64,000 bases of DNA from Schistosoma haematobium (GCF_000699445.3 NC_067200.1:2024450-2088449); one strand, 5' to 3'. Counted from the stretch's first letter, positions 11,860-24,060 are shown. The notes: generated from the sequence alone by a model not told the origin. Made by a program: numbers and translations.

Positions 11860-13759
11860 CTTCCTTCTATACATTCATAGACCTATGATACAGCCAATGC
11901 ATACAATATAGAATGAGACAACTATTATTGTAAGGATGTAGATGTATTGGAGAGATTTCTTTCCTCATTGTCTTCAGTCATATCTGTATTCATATTCTGA
12001 AAAAAGAAAATGAAACAGTACAATAATTACTAAATATTAATTACTTACCGAATGTGATTCAGTTTTTCGAGTTGTCTTCTTCAATTCACTTCATAAAACT
12101 GCTTCAGTCATGGCTAGAGTTGTTTGAGCGTGATCGATAACTGTTGGTTCAGTGGAAACCTTGACTATCGAGCTCTTCAGAAGAAAGTGACAGTGGCAAT
12201 ATAACTAAATATCAAATATTCCATCATTCATTATACACCATTGTCAGTATTGATGACACAAGTGAATTCAACAATTAGTTACATAATTTACATTTGCACA
12301 ATACGATCAATGAATAGTGATTTTGAATATCTGCTACCGATTTACCACTCCATGTGATAAGTACACATTATCCAACAACCGACTGACGGCTTTTGTTTGG
12401 GTGATGAAATTTGTTTGCTGGATGTCACATCTTATCACAATCTACACATTATTCAACAAATTCATGACTGACGGCTTTATGGAAGCAATCCATTCAGGGT
12501 ACACAGTTCTCAACAAGGAATCAGAAATACATGTTCTGTACTTCAACAATGGATGTCTACGAAATTTCACTCATTATCCGAGCATGCTACACAATTTTGA
12601 ACAGATTACGCTTCATCATTCAAACTGATTTCATCTGTATTCTTCAACAGTTCACGTAGACATGCGGTTTCATATTGATCATCAGGATTTACTACACATT
12701 CTATGAGCTAAAGAATTAACATGTTTCCAGGCATTAGTGTTAAAGAACTCTTCTATTCATTGTTGAATGTCCACATGGAAACAGAGCATTGCATTCATAT
12801 GTGTTCAAGTATCGTATGAGTTACTTTGATTTATGCACTGAGGGCACAATAGTAATCATCACTTATTCGTAACAATGCAAATGTTCTTCCGAAAAAAAGA
12901 TTGCGATTTGGAATATCGTAATACTAATAACAATCTTTGAAGTCTACCAACTGCTTACTTTATTCCGGCAACCATTTACTTTGAAGTCACGAACATCCTT
13001 ATCATTGCTAGCAATGCATATATTGGCTCTTTCACACCAAATACAGGTTGTATTCGATGACTCTGCGCCTTGACATGCTTCAATGGAATTGTGATTTGGA
13101 CAATCTTCAGTGAAATGAAGATGGTGGCTGCATTTCAAGTTATCAAACAAAAGATAAGTGAATTACAAAACATGTAACAATAACTCAATGGTACAGTGGT
13201 GAATCCAGAGTTCACTGACTATTTCATTTACTGGAAATTTGACATCACATTCCACAATACGAAATTCATTACACTTTCAATGTCATTCACATTTGAGGAC
13301 AACATGTTGAAAGTGAGTGAAACTACGTTGAATGTTAAAAGGCGAATTTTGGTTGGTTTTCAATAACTGTGAATTTTCGATAAACAGTAACGTTTGAACA
13401 GTGAGTTTACGTAGAGTATTTTGATTTCATTCCACACAATTTCCCTCCGAATTTCAATGACACTTTGATCCATTTATTTTACACACGATACAACTGAATG
13501 ATCCAGACTGTGAGAAAGATATATTAGATCACTCTGATTGATTGATTGATTGATTGATTATTTAATTGATTACAGCGAATTTCTGTGTTGACATAGTGAT
13601 AATCAGTTACAAATTGAAAGTAAGATTAGGCTAGCAGATGATTGAGCATTGAGGTCATCATAAATCAGAATATAAATAACGTCTGTTACCTCCCTCTCCA
13701 CACGGAATTAAACCGTAGAAGCGTGATCGAGGTTGATTTTCCCCAATTTCCTCAGGAAT
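11860..13759 (-). pseudogene. CP391S-like egg protein gene copy A, broken (3' exons)
   Basis: Minus-strand exons equivalent to those of copy C. They are a 70-bp exon at 13,690-13,759 (IPEEIGENQPRSRFYGLIPC), a PSI-domain exon about 12,968-13,136 (Cys pattern DC, AC, TCIWC, IC, GC), Ser/Thr-rich exon near 12,050-12,180, and the membrane-anchor exon near 11,870-12,000. The Ser/Thr exon has an in-frame TGA (AVL-stop), and the last exon has lost a base plus a stop in the anchor. The exon between these (IRREIVWNEIK) is out of frame. It shares all these lesions with copy B, so decay came before the inversion-duplication. The family name is from memory of schistosome annotation. Confidence 0.65.
13537..13562. 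repeat. (GATT)n microsatellite
   Basis: About six perfect GATT units within an intron-like stretch of copy A. The matching site in arm B (about 21,990-22,012) has a shorter array, so the arms have diverged in repeat number since duplication. Confidence 0.85.
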
Positions 13760-14879
13760 CTGAAAGAAAATAATGGAAGTCCGAGTGAGTTAAAATCTGT
13801 CAATACACAACCAACTACATCAAAACTAACCATTTGTTAAAGTAGAAAGTCCTCATTGATATTATCTTATACAAAGACTACTAATCACACTCCCAGGAAG
13901 CACACTGATCTCCTTAGTTCTTTTAGAAGTATGTTCCATCTAGTCTGCAGACCTATTCTCGCTCACGTATCACTCAGTTCACAAAAAATTCTTTCCAGAA
14001 TGCGTTTTGATTATCTCGATTCAATCGAAACCAATTCAGTTCAACACAAATGAAACCTTCCATCTCACCAGCCCTTTCTAGTTATCCAACATATATTGTG
14101 TTCTAAATGGTTGAAGTACTCAATACTGACATTCGATCAACTACACACTGTGAAACGATCAATATTTTAACAATAAATCACTCAGAATATTCTATAGTAA
14201 ACTTTTCAAACAGCTAGCTGATCACTGGAAGACGAAGTAAACCTTGACAGAATATGACTGCTCTCTACAGTATTCTAATACACATAGTTTGTGCGTAATC
14301 AGTGCAAACATATAAGTGTTTCCTCGGATATCACATCACTTATTATGATTATTATTATTCACTGTTGCGAGAGAGTCGTGGAATACAGTGTGTTATCAGG
14401 AGAATAATGGTAGTGTCAAATAGTCTGTGTACACATCATAAAATGTTGATCTCTTCTTATCATGTCCAATGTATCTTGATGCATTCGACTGTATTGAATT
14501 CATGATTTATAGACAAGGAACACACAACGGATGATTGGTTGCATGTTTTCAGTGGCATTTTAGCTTAGATCGACTCATGAATTCAAACATTGTCGTATAC
14601 TCTGGTACTTTTGTTTCTAAACGTTAGAGAGATACACTCGGTGTATGTAAATCAATCTGAAGTGTGGTAAAACAAGGCACCAAAAGTAAACCATATTCTT
14701 GTCATAAAAATCAAGTTAGTTGAACAACGCAACTCAAAAAGTATATGGTTACATTGTTTATTCACGGTTGTAGCATGACCTTCTATGAATTGACAGCCAA
14801 GAGTTTTGTTTACACTTTATTTTGCTTTTACAAAATTAGTCATCTTTGGTATAATGAGAATTTCACTCATCTTTGTTTT

Positions 14880-15225
14880 GTCTGTGTGTAGATGAATGTC
14901 AGCCAAATAAACAAGTTATTATTGGAATGCGATGTTGTTTTATTCTAATTTAGACTGATATTACATCCGTTATACAGAATAGAGAATAGAGAATACCATA
15001 TTATTTGTATAATAAGATGGAATAAACTGATGAATGACAACAAAGTATGGTCATTGCTGTTTTTGTAAACAACTAAGGTCAACAGAAATATGTTTTTGTT
15101 CATTAAACACACATGTTGTTTACACTGAGATTAAAGAATTAATCAATTTTACTTTGAAAATGTTACCGGAGGTAAGAGGAATGATAGAACTTGGTGTTAT
15201 ATTATATTCAATGCGGTGAATCAGA
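14880..15225 (-). repeat. Inverted relative of the 44.57-44.88 kb block
   Basis: The stretch (for example AACACACATGTTGTTTACAC near 15,105) matches the reverse complement of the block at about 44,570-44,880 and its partner at about 57,290-57,560. I see no convincing coding content. A 61-codon frame here is not preserved in the relatives. Confidence 0.55.
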
Positions 15226-15303
15226 ATTACCAATTTCTCAAATCTTGTTCTTTAGTGCATACGATATACAGGATTGTGGTGTTTGTTTAAAATAATAATT
15301 CCT

Positions 15304-16460
15304 TCGTAGTTGATGTCTGGCTTGAATAATGTCTCCCGGTTAGCGTTTTTTAGCGAATTAAGTTTCTAAGGGATAAGTTCGCTAACCCCCTGCTCAACCC
15401 TCTTCCTTTATTCAGGCTTGGGACCGGCAACAGCCCTAGAGGGACTCCAGGTGGAGTCGATATCATACAGAATTCCTATGATAGACTAAAATGAAAAACC
15501 GTGCATGCAGGACAGTTGACAGACTCGTTCAAAGTAAAGATCGGTGTCAGGCAGGGTTGTTTACTCTCACCCTTTCTCATTCTCCTGGTGATCGACTGGA
15601 TCATGAAGACGTCAACATGTGAAGGGAAGCACGGGATACAATGGACATCTAGGATGCAGTCGAACGATCTAGACTTCGCAGATGATCTGGCTCTTCTATC
15701 GCACACGCAATAATAAATGCGGGAGAAGACGGCCGGTGTAGCAGCAGCCTCAGCATCAGTAGGTCCCAACATACACAAAGGCGAAAGCAAGATTCTCTCA
15801 TACAACACAGCAAGCACCAATCCAATTGCGCTTGATAGAGAAGCTTTGAAAGATGTGAAAACCTTTGGATATCCGGGCAGCATCAATGTTGAACACGGTG
15901 GATCTGATGCAGATGTGAAGGCGCAGATCGTTAAAGCAAGAACAACGTATTTACAACTGAAGGGCATCTAGAACTCAAAACTACTGTCAACCAACATCAA
16001 GATCAGGATTTCCAATACAAATGTCAAAACAGTTCTACTGTATGGTGCGGAAACCTGGAGAACTACAAAAGCCATAATCCAGAAGATAGGAATGTTTGAT
16101 AACAACTATCTAAGCAAAATACTTCGGATCCGTTGGCCGGACATTATTAGCAACAATCTACTGTTGGAGAGAACAAACAAGATTAGAGAGGAGGAAGAAA
16201 TCAGGAAGAAGCGCTGGAAGTAGATAGGACACAAATTGAGGAAAGCACCCAATTACTTCACAAGGCAAGTTCTCACTTAGAATCCTCAACGCCATAGGAG
16301 GAGAGGAAGACCAAAGAACACATTGGGCAGGAAAATGTAGATAGACATGAGTAAAATGGACAAGAATTGGATGGAACTAGAAAAGAAGGCTCAGGACAGA
16401 GTGGGTTGGAGAATGCTGGTCCGTGGCCTATGCTCGATTGTGCGTAACAGGCGTAAGTAA
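15304..16460 (+). mobile_element. RTE (SR2/SjR2-like) copy with internal deletion
   Basis: A leader with the hallmark CAGGCTTGGGACCGG (about 15,414) and GGACTCCAGGTGGAGTC joins the RT within the palm. The RT reads KIGVRQGCLLSPFLILLVID (15,538-15,597), FADDLALLSH with the catalytic FADD (about 15,675-15,705), [78 protein letters not shown] and the end [18 protein letters not shown] with NRRK-stop at about 16,458. Four or more stops interrupt the frame. Endonuclease and RT fingers are deleted, but the leader remains, which is unlike ordinary 5' truncation. Confidence 0.85.
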
Positions 16461-16639
16461 TTTGATGGATATCAATCTAACGAAATGCATTTTGCCGTTA
16501 GAGAATGTCACTTTCAAGTGCGTGCAACCGTTTTCATAGTTTAGCTTTGCATTGTAGTTTCCCAAAATATAGGTTTATGTGCGGTAATTATCCACGTGAT
16601 GACTAGTGACAAGATGAAGGAGAAAATGATGAATGGCAT

Positions 16640-17530
16640 TTATAAACTGTCAAATGAAATAATCGACTGAAATCATCTGAGAATGCATCGCTTCATTCCC
16701 TGATAGAGCATAGTTCTGAAGGAACTGAGGAGATGAGTATGCTTACTGTGAGTGTGTTTCGTTGTCATTGTATAAGATAATGTAGATGGCGACACAATAC
16801 TTCAACGTTTAGCTTGTTTTGATACAGATACTTGTGTGTCGACAGACCTTGACTCAGACATCCGTTACTAATTTTCAGATTCCTGAGTAAATTGAGGAAA
16901 ATCAACTGATATCGATCTTCTAAAGTACAATTCAGTTTTAAGGTCTTTGTATCACTATGCGAATTAGAGAAAATCGATCAAACGGAGTACAGATTCTCGT
17001 CGGAAAAAGAAAATAGCAATCACTCCACAGGGTGTAGTTATTTGATTATCAATGTTTGGCATTTCACTCTTTTGAAATACAATAGATGTGCCATAACTAG
17101 AAAGGGCTGGTGAGATGAACAACTTCATGTGTGTTTAATTGAATCCATTCTGATTGTTTCGATGTAATCGGGACACAGTATGGAAAGATCACATTTTCCT
17201 TTCTTGAAGTCTATATAAGTCCGTTGTATCATGTGTAAAATGAACTGATCGAGATTTCATGGAAGCGTTGAGGAAAAACGTTTGAAATATACTTTGAATA
17301 CTTTTCGCAAATTCACTGTTCAAACATTACTGTTTATTAAAAATTCAATCCTAATTAGGTGTTTAGAGATCTTGGAGCGAAATTGTATTGTCACATTTGA
17401 TAGAGAATGACACTGTCAAATATTTATTTGTTGCTTGTTGTTTCTGATGAAACCTTTCGAATGCTATTGGAGTGTAATAAAGTGAATTAAAACCAAATTG
17501 TCTGTATCCACCATTCAATATTCAATCCAT
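16640..17530 (+). pseudogene. Rearranged CP391S-like gene fragment (E)
   Basis: Blocks from the middle of the B-type gene occur in scrambled order. 16,710-16,950 resembles 21,640-21,870, including the exon preceded by TTTTCAG at 16,872-16,878 but with a stop two codons in (IPE-stop). 17,060-17,180 resembles 21,450-21,560, and 17,200-17,330 resembles the 22,050-22,190 exon (GTGTAAAATGAACTG, then TTCAAACATTACTG). No long frame survives. It is evidence of repeated local duplication. Confidence 0.55.
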
Positions 17531-17751
17531 AGATTCACAGATTTTCAATATGCACACCTACTGAGTCAGTATGACTTTGCATTTTGGAATTTTTGCACCC
17601 TAGATAGTTATGTTGTCTTAGTTTTGTCGACCAGTGGCCATTCCACATTCAACGTTTATGGAACATTCTGATAGATTTATTTCATTGAAATAAGGTTCAA
17701 AATGCAAATTCAGACATCCAATAAAAACGGTTTTCTTTTAATAGTTGAGAT

Positions 17752-17917
17752 CATGAGTCAATTGAAGTTAGAACATCATGGAATACTTGGAAGCAGTGTA
17801 CGGCCGTTTTGTTCTACTGTGGGACTCCTCAGTAATGTGCACCCACGAATTCGCCCTGCGAGATTCAGATCCAGGACCTACCGGTCTCGCCCGCGACCGC
17901 TTAGTCAATAGACCACT
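17752..17917 (-). ncRNA. Hammerhead-bearing SINE (Smα-like), minus strand
   Basis: On the minus strand: tRNA-like head (CAGTGGTCTATTGACTAAGC; box B-like GGATCTGAATCTC), GTGCACATTACTGAGGAG, stem II (GTCCCAC/GTAGAAC) and ACAAAACGGCC, then the common tail GCTTCCAAGTATTCC. The 5' catalytic box CTGAGGA fits CUGANGA. The second box reads CAAAAC where the active form has CGAAAC, so the conserved G12 is lost and self-cleavage is unlikely. Homology to the Smα hammerhead is from memory of its consensus. Confidence 0.7.
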
Positions 17918-18022
17918 GAATCCAGTGCTTTAAGGTTTCTCCATAGTGGTCTAGCCTCAACTAACTCATGATCTCAACTATTAAAATTAATATAATATCC
18001 ACGAAACTCCTTCTGATAGAAC
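17918..18022 (+). mobile_element. SINE tail, opposite orientation to its neighbour
   Basis: TGAATCCAGTGCTTTAAGG through the common tail (ACTCATGATCTCAACTATT ... CTCCTTCTGA). It abuts the head of the minus-strand SINE, which gives a head-to-middle inverted pair. Confidence 0.65.
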
Positions 18023-18406
18023 TCAGTTTTTGCTACTGTGATTATAACCAGTGAAATCAAAACAATTCATCATTGATAACTGATTCAGATTTAATTACAA
18101 CCAACAAGATGTCTGTTTGTGGAAAAATGTACAGAGATTTCGAACTACAAATTAACCAACCACTTTGATTGAGGTATGGTTCTTTATAACCAAAATAATT
18201 TCATCAATAAGGATCAGGAATTTCAACCAACGGTGGATAAATATCAGCCTGTACATCATCATAGCTAAAATAATATTGCATCACGATAAGTTCATTTACC
18301 AAGATGATTGGTTAACAATGATCATATGATTTTATGAGATTTATTCGTCACAATGATCAGTTTGAATCATCGAATAAGAAACAAACAAACAAACGCATAA
18401 GAAATC

Positions 18407-18870
18407 TTGTTCTTTTATCTGAAATATTTCAGATATACCTTTTCATCTGGTCAGTTTATACCGCTCTATTTGGTCGTCACCTTGACTTCCAACCCCTTCG
18501 ATTGTGAACACGCTTGTAACCAAATTAATTCGCAGGAAGAAGGAAAACCATTATTTGTGGTTGGTTCATTCAAATGTGTAAGTAATCAGTCAGGTTCTAA
18601 TGCACAAATTCAGTCTCATTATTTTTACTTTTCTCAGATAATTGGTTTCAATAAGCCTATTCGAGTTGTTAATTAAAAGTTTGAGAACTTGTTTACTGAC
18701 GATGTAAGTTGACTACATTTATTAATAAAGTTACTCTTCCATAAGCCTGAACAATATCTGGGAGTCGCTTCGAAATTCCCGTTCAAATTTTACGGTGTTA
18801 ACATCAGTAATTTCAACATAAACCCTGATGGTATCATCGATAATCATTTTGTTCGAACTAAAATTGTTAT
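18407..18870 (+). pseudogene. CP391S-like N-terminal exons (fragment)
   Basis: A 89-codon stretch (18,407-18,676) includes IPLYLVVTLTSNPFDCEHAC, then GKPLFVVGSFKCVSNQSG, HYFYFSQIIGFNKPIRVVN. After a stop, a second piece (about 18,735-18,870) reads PEQYLGVASKFPFKFYGVNI and NFNINPDGII. The order (secreted Cys-bearing segment, GFNKPIRVVN, then PFKFYGVNI..NPDG) is what I recall for the ectodomain of CP391S-type egg proteins. A frameshift before PEQYLG and the stop after RVVN break it. It lies on the plus strand upstream of copy B and may be B's 5' end. Confidence 0.5.
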
Positions 18871-20925
18871 TGAGTTTTGTTTATTCACACTTCACCCTAT
18901 GAATCAGACTTGCTTTGATTTCCGCAGTGTATTAGTTTTATGCTTTTTTTAAAACTCATAACTTCTACTGATGTCTTATTTCGTTCAATTTGTAAATAGT
19001 TTGATGCTTTGCAGCAGGCTAATTGCGGTTCATGAGATACATTTTTGTCTTTAGTTAATTACAAAGTGTTTTATTCATTCACTACAGATTACCAATCAAA
19101 CTGGATGTTTTCATTCGATAAACACAAGTTTCATAAATCTGCACAGACAGAAGAACTTAAGAAGAATTGACACCCTTTTAAAAGGCACTGTTCAGTCTGA
19201 AACTGAGATTTCGAATAGGAGTGAGTTGTTCTATCACTCAGTGATGTCGTGTGTTGTGTTTTGTTTCTCACTTTTATTTCGCAAAATTGACTCAGTATTT
19301 GGCTTGATTACTCCATGAGAGCCGACCAGTACACAGTGATTATTTTGTTTGTGTGATTTCATACGCTAAAATGTGTTCACAACATGTATTCATTACTGAG
19401 AAGTGAAGATGTTAAATAAAACAGCGATTCATTTCGAAGTAGACACACATTGATTGGGTGGAAATAATGAGTCAGCTGATGTAATCGTTAAAGTGGAAAT
19501 TACCTTCTGTTCAGTCCGTTCAAACTACCATAAAACGGACATCTTAACAATACGACATTTCTTGGTAGATCCAATATATCAAACTTAATATAGATACAAC
19601 AATGAGCGATGATGTTTGAGAAATCAGTTTGAATTATTGAGGCACATAAACTATCAAATTGTATTTGATGTCCTTCAAATCTTTCTGTCACTTATTTCGT
19701 CTTAAAGTTTGATATCTCTTAGACGCTGTCTGTGGACCATTGAATATTCAACACTTCCCTGATTATTACATTAGTATGATCATGAAATTCGAACTCATTC
19801 TCTTTCTTAAACAGTCAATCATCGAACGTCCATGAACAGTCTGCTAATACAACATGAGTGATTCGAACCAGATCATTTAGAACAACAAAATCTAGATCAT
19901 TCGTTTTGTTCAATCATCGGAATTATTGACATTGGAGTAGCGCTTCTGCGAAATAATTAGTTCAATTAAGAGAACACTGTTCCATTGCAATAACAGAATT
20001 TTAGAAAGTGATCCTGTATGTGTATTGTTGAATAGAAAATAAGGGTCTCTTAGCTAGTCGAAAGCTTTTAAAACCAACGTTTCACGAGTGAAATATTCTT
20101 CTCAGTTGATTGGATTGAAACATTTATCATATCGTTAAAATAACAATAATAATAATCCTTGAAAATTCCATTTAATGTAACCGGTTCAATTAAATGTTTA
20201 AAGGAAGACGGTAACTCATGTCCATACTCATCCTGTGTTAAAACATGTGTTTATTGAAAGAGGCAGATCTTGATTATATAGATATAAAAACGTGAATCTC
20301 TTTTACTTTCATTATTTCAGAGGAATTATTTGCTGTTATATGGTCTCTCCAGACACGCGTTGATGGTACATATAAGCAAAGAGTAAAATGAATATTTGAT
20401 CACTCGCGAAGTATTACAATTTACATCAACATTCATTGTAAATGCTTACACGTTTTGTGTTGAGTTTGCGTAAATGAATGCTTTTCAAAACTGACAGAGG
20501 TAATAAAGTGTAAACATCGTGGAAAATTGGGGAAAAATGATATGCGGAATCCACTGATCGTTTGCACACATTGATTGAGACTTAAAGAACGGTTGTCGTA
20601 AGCAGGAACATGCTAGATCAGTATGGATAAATGAGGTCATTATCTCATTACGCTTGTGGGTGAACGAATGTAGATACATTTTCGTCAAGATGCCTCAACG
20701 GAACATGATTAGAAGTCTGTATTTCGAAGAAAGTAAACTTGTATTACTCACCACCACACCGTCGTCCCTAAATACGAATTCAACTGAAGAAAGCATTTGA
20801 GATAACACTCCACTGAAATCTGTTAACCTTGTGAGTAAGCAGATACAGTGTTACATGTAACGATAACTTGTTTATTATTTATCTCTTGAATTCTACGTAT
20901 CGATGGTCTTTTATTTGCTTGTATT
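18871..20925. other. Interexonic region between N-terminal fragment and copy B, no clear gene
   Basis: Possible intron material of copy B. A stretch at 19,088-19,225 (ITNQTGCFHSINTSFINL) could be another exon but has no second copy in the window to support it. Small frames on the minus strand at 19,500-19,691 and 20,485-20,688 show no motif. Confidence 0.4.
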
Positions 20926-20929
20926 ACAA

Positions 20930-23690
20930 TCAAGGTAACTACTCCAATACATCCGAATGGGAAGACATTTGTCTATTATGATGATGTTAGTTTCAAAATT
21001 GAATGGAAATATAATTGTGTTTCAACTATTTCAGATCATTTTATTATTTTATGCATATCAATAGAGTCGAAGGCATCAAATTACATTGAACACGATAAGA
21101 AGGGATCAACATTTTATGATGTGTACACAGACTATTTGACACTACCATTATTCTCCTGATAACACACTGTATTCCACGACTCTCTCGCAACAGTGAATAA
21201 TAATAATCATAATAAGTGATGTGATATCCGAGGAAACACTTATATGTTTGCACTGATTACGCACAAACTATGTGTATTAGAATACTGTAGAGAGCAGTCA
21301 TATTCTGTCAAGGTTTACTTCGTCTTCCAGTGATCAGCTAGCTGTTTGAAAAGTTTACTATAGAATATTCTGAGTGATTTATTGTTAAAATATTGATCGT
21401 TTCACAGTGTGTAGTTGATCGAATGTCAGTATTGAGTACTTCAACCATTTAGAACACAATATATGATGGATAACTACAAAGGGCTGGTGAGATGGAAGGT
21501 TTCATTTGTGTTGAACTGAATTGGTTTCGATTGAATCGAGATAATCAAAACGCATTCTGGAAAGAATTTTTTGTGAACTGAGTGATACGTGAGCGAGAAT
21601 AGGTCTGCAGACTAGATGGAACATACTTCTAAAAGAACTAAGGAGATCAGTGTGCTTCCTGGGAGTGTGATTAGTAGTCTTTGTATAAGATAATATCAAT
21701 GAGGACTTTCTACTTTAACAAATGGTTAGTTTTGATGTAGTTGGTTGTGTATTGACAGATTTTAACTCACTCGGACTTCCATTATTTTCTTTCAGATTCC
21801 TGAGGAAATTGGGGAAAATCAACCTCGATCACGCTTCTACGGTTTAATTCCGTGTGGAGAGGGAGGTAACAGACGTTATTTATATTCTGATTTATGATGA
21901 CCTCAATGCTCAATCATCTGCTAGCCTAATCTTACTTTCAATTTGTAACTGATTATCACTATGTCAACACAGAAATTCGCTGTAATCAATTAAATAATCA
22001 ATCAATCAATCAGAGTGATCTAATATATCTTTCTCACAGTCTGGATCATTCAGTTGTATCGTGTGTAAAATAAATGGATCAAACTGTCATTGAAATTCGG
22101 AGGGAAATTGTGTGGAATGAAATCAAAATGCTCTACGTAAACTCACTGTTCAAACGTTACTGTTTATCAAAAATTCACAGTTATTGAAAACCAACCGAAA
22201 TTCGCCTTTTAACATTCAACGTAGTTTCACTCACTTTCAACATGTTGTCCTCAAATGTGAATGACATTGAAAGTGTAGTGAATTTCGTACTGTGGAATGT
22301 GATGTCAAATTTCCAGTAAATGAAATAGTCAGTGAACTCTGGATTCACCACTGTACCATTGAGTTATTGTTACATGTTTTGTAATTCATTTATCTTTTGT
22401 TTGATAACTTGAAATGCAGCCACCATCTTCATTTCACTGAAGATTGTCCAAATCACAATTCCATTGAAGCATGTCAAGGCGCAGAGTCATCGAATACAAC
22501 CTGTATTTGGTGTGAAAGAGCCAATATATGCATTGCTAGCAATGATAAGGATGTTCGTGACTTCAAAGTAAATGGTTGCCGGAATAAAGTAAGCAGTTGG
22601 TAGACTTCAAAGATTGTTATTAGTATTACGATATTCCAAATCGCAATCTTTTTTTCGGAAGAACATTTGCATTGTTACGAATAAGTGATGATTACTATTG
22701 TGCCCTCAGTGCATAAATCAAAGTAACTCATACGATACTTAAACACATATGAATGCAATGCTCTGTTTCCATGTGGACATTCAACAATGAATAGAAGAGT
22801 TGTTTAACACCAATGCCTGGAAACATGTTAATTCTTTAGCTCATAGAATGTGTAGTAAATCCTGATGATCAATATGAAACCGCATGTCTACGTGAACTAT
22901 TGAAGAATACAGATGAAATCAGTTTGAATGATGAAGCGTAATCTGTTCAAAATTGTGTAGCATGCTCGGATAATGAGTGAAATTTCGTAGACATCCATTG
23001 TTGAAGTACAGAACAAGTATTTCTGATTCCTTGTTGAGAACTGTGTACCCTGAATGGATTGCTTCCATAAAGCCGTCAGTCATGAATTTGTTGAATAATG
23101 TGTAGATTGTGATAAGATGTGACATCCAGCAAACAAATTTCATCACCCAAACAAAAGCCGTCAGTTGGTTGTTGGATAATGTGTACTTATCACATGGAGT
23201 GGTAAATCAGTAGCTGATATTCAAAATCACTATTCATTGATCGTATTGTGCAAATGTAAATTATGTAACTAATTGTTGAATTCACTTGTGTCATCAATAC
23301 TGACAATGGTGTATAATGAATGATGGAATATTTGATATTTAGTTATATTGACACTGTCACTTTCTTCTAAAGAGCTCGATTGTCAAGGTTTCCACTGAAC
23401 CAACAGTTATCGATCACGCTCAAACAACTCTAGCCATGACTGAAGCAGTTTTATGAAGTGAATTGAAGAAGACAACTCGAAAAACTGAATCACATTCGGT
23501 AAGTAATTAATATTTAGTAATTATTGTACTGTTTCATTTTCTTTTTTCAGAATATGAATACAGATATGACTGAAGACAATGAGGAAAGAAATCTCTCCAA
23601 TACATCTACATCCTTACACTAATAGTTGTCTCATTCTATATTGTATGCATTGGCTGTATCATAGGTCTATGAATGTATAGAAGGAAGAAA
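20930..23690 (+). pseudogene. CP391S-like egg protein gene copy B, broken
   Basis: Exons in order. About 20,935-20,992 (TPIHPNGKTFVYYDD; the acceptor AG seen in copy C has become ...GCTTG). 21,796-21,865 (70 bp, TTTCAG before, GTAACA after). About 22,045-22,190 (VIEIRREIVWNEIK, out of frame). About 22,250-22,380. A 39-bp GT-AG intron (22,381-22,419). The PSI exon 22,420-22,588 (HLHFTEDCPNHNSIEAC, TCIWCERANICIAS, then GTAAGC). Ser/Thr exon about 23,368-23,492 with an in-frame TGA. Last exon about 23,552-23,690 with one base lost and a TGA inside the anchor. The product would have been a secreted or surface type-I membrane protein. Too many lesions for a functional copy. Confidence 0.65.
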
Positions 23691-24060
23691 ATTAATCCAT
23701 GATTGTCAGAAACGTCTTATCACTTGTCTTCGTCAAGTTGACTGTGTTATTTTCATTTTGTACTTTAGTAAACACACTTTCTATTTTGTGACTCATTTCG
23801 ATAAATTGAAGATTGTTTCATGAACCTGCATACCACATTCATGATTGTTTACGTAATAGCTGATTGAATTTTGTTGGTAGAATATATCAAATATGCCTTT
23901 CTATATTGACGTGATTGTTTTCATTTAATAAAAGCTGATTAGTTTTACAAGAGTTTACAATATTGCACTTGTCAATTAACACTATTGTGTAAACATGATT
24001 ATATGACCATTGCAATCCGCAATGAGTTCGTTGTGAATGTTCATTTTGTTAAAGTCTCAA
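21057..24060. repeat. Right arm (B) of the ~3-kb inverted repeat
   Basis: Reverse-complement partner of 11,471-14,492. The arms are separated by about 6.5 kb, so the locus could form a very large hairpin. Similarity to units C and D continues past the arm to about 24,220, which marks B as the older copy. Confidence 0.9.

Larger units (their letters stand above)
11471..14492. repeat. Left arm (A) of a ~3-kb inverted repeat
   Basis: The reverse complement matches 21,057-24,060 almost base for base, with scattered substitutions and a longer GATT array in this arm. The match fades at 11,471 and breaks at about 14,492. Beyond 24,060 arm B continues to resemble units C and D, whereas A does not. 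A is therefore the derived, truncated copy. Confidence 0.9.

Noticed and set aside
12317..12628. 103-codon plus frame (and relatives at 22.9, 48.9, 60.6 kb)
   Set aside because: It lies antisense to the gene family between its PSI and Ser/Thr exons. Each relative is cut at different points by indels, so selection on this frame is unlikely.
13537..13562. Possible CRISPR-like or regulatory repeat
   Set aside because: A simple GATT microsatellite with no spacers. The genome is eukaryotic, so CRISPR is not expected, and no array was seen anywhere in the window.
14302..14505. Frame repeated in reverse at 21,044-21,253 and distantly at 52,083
   Set aside because: Antisense to the CP391S-like copies and preserved only through the inverted duplication. 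The ends differ between copies, as expected for non-coding DNA.
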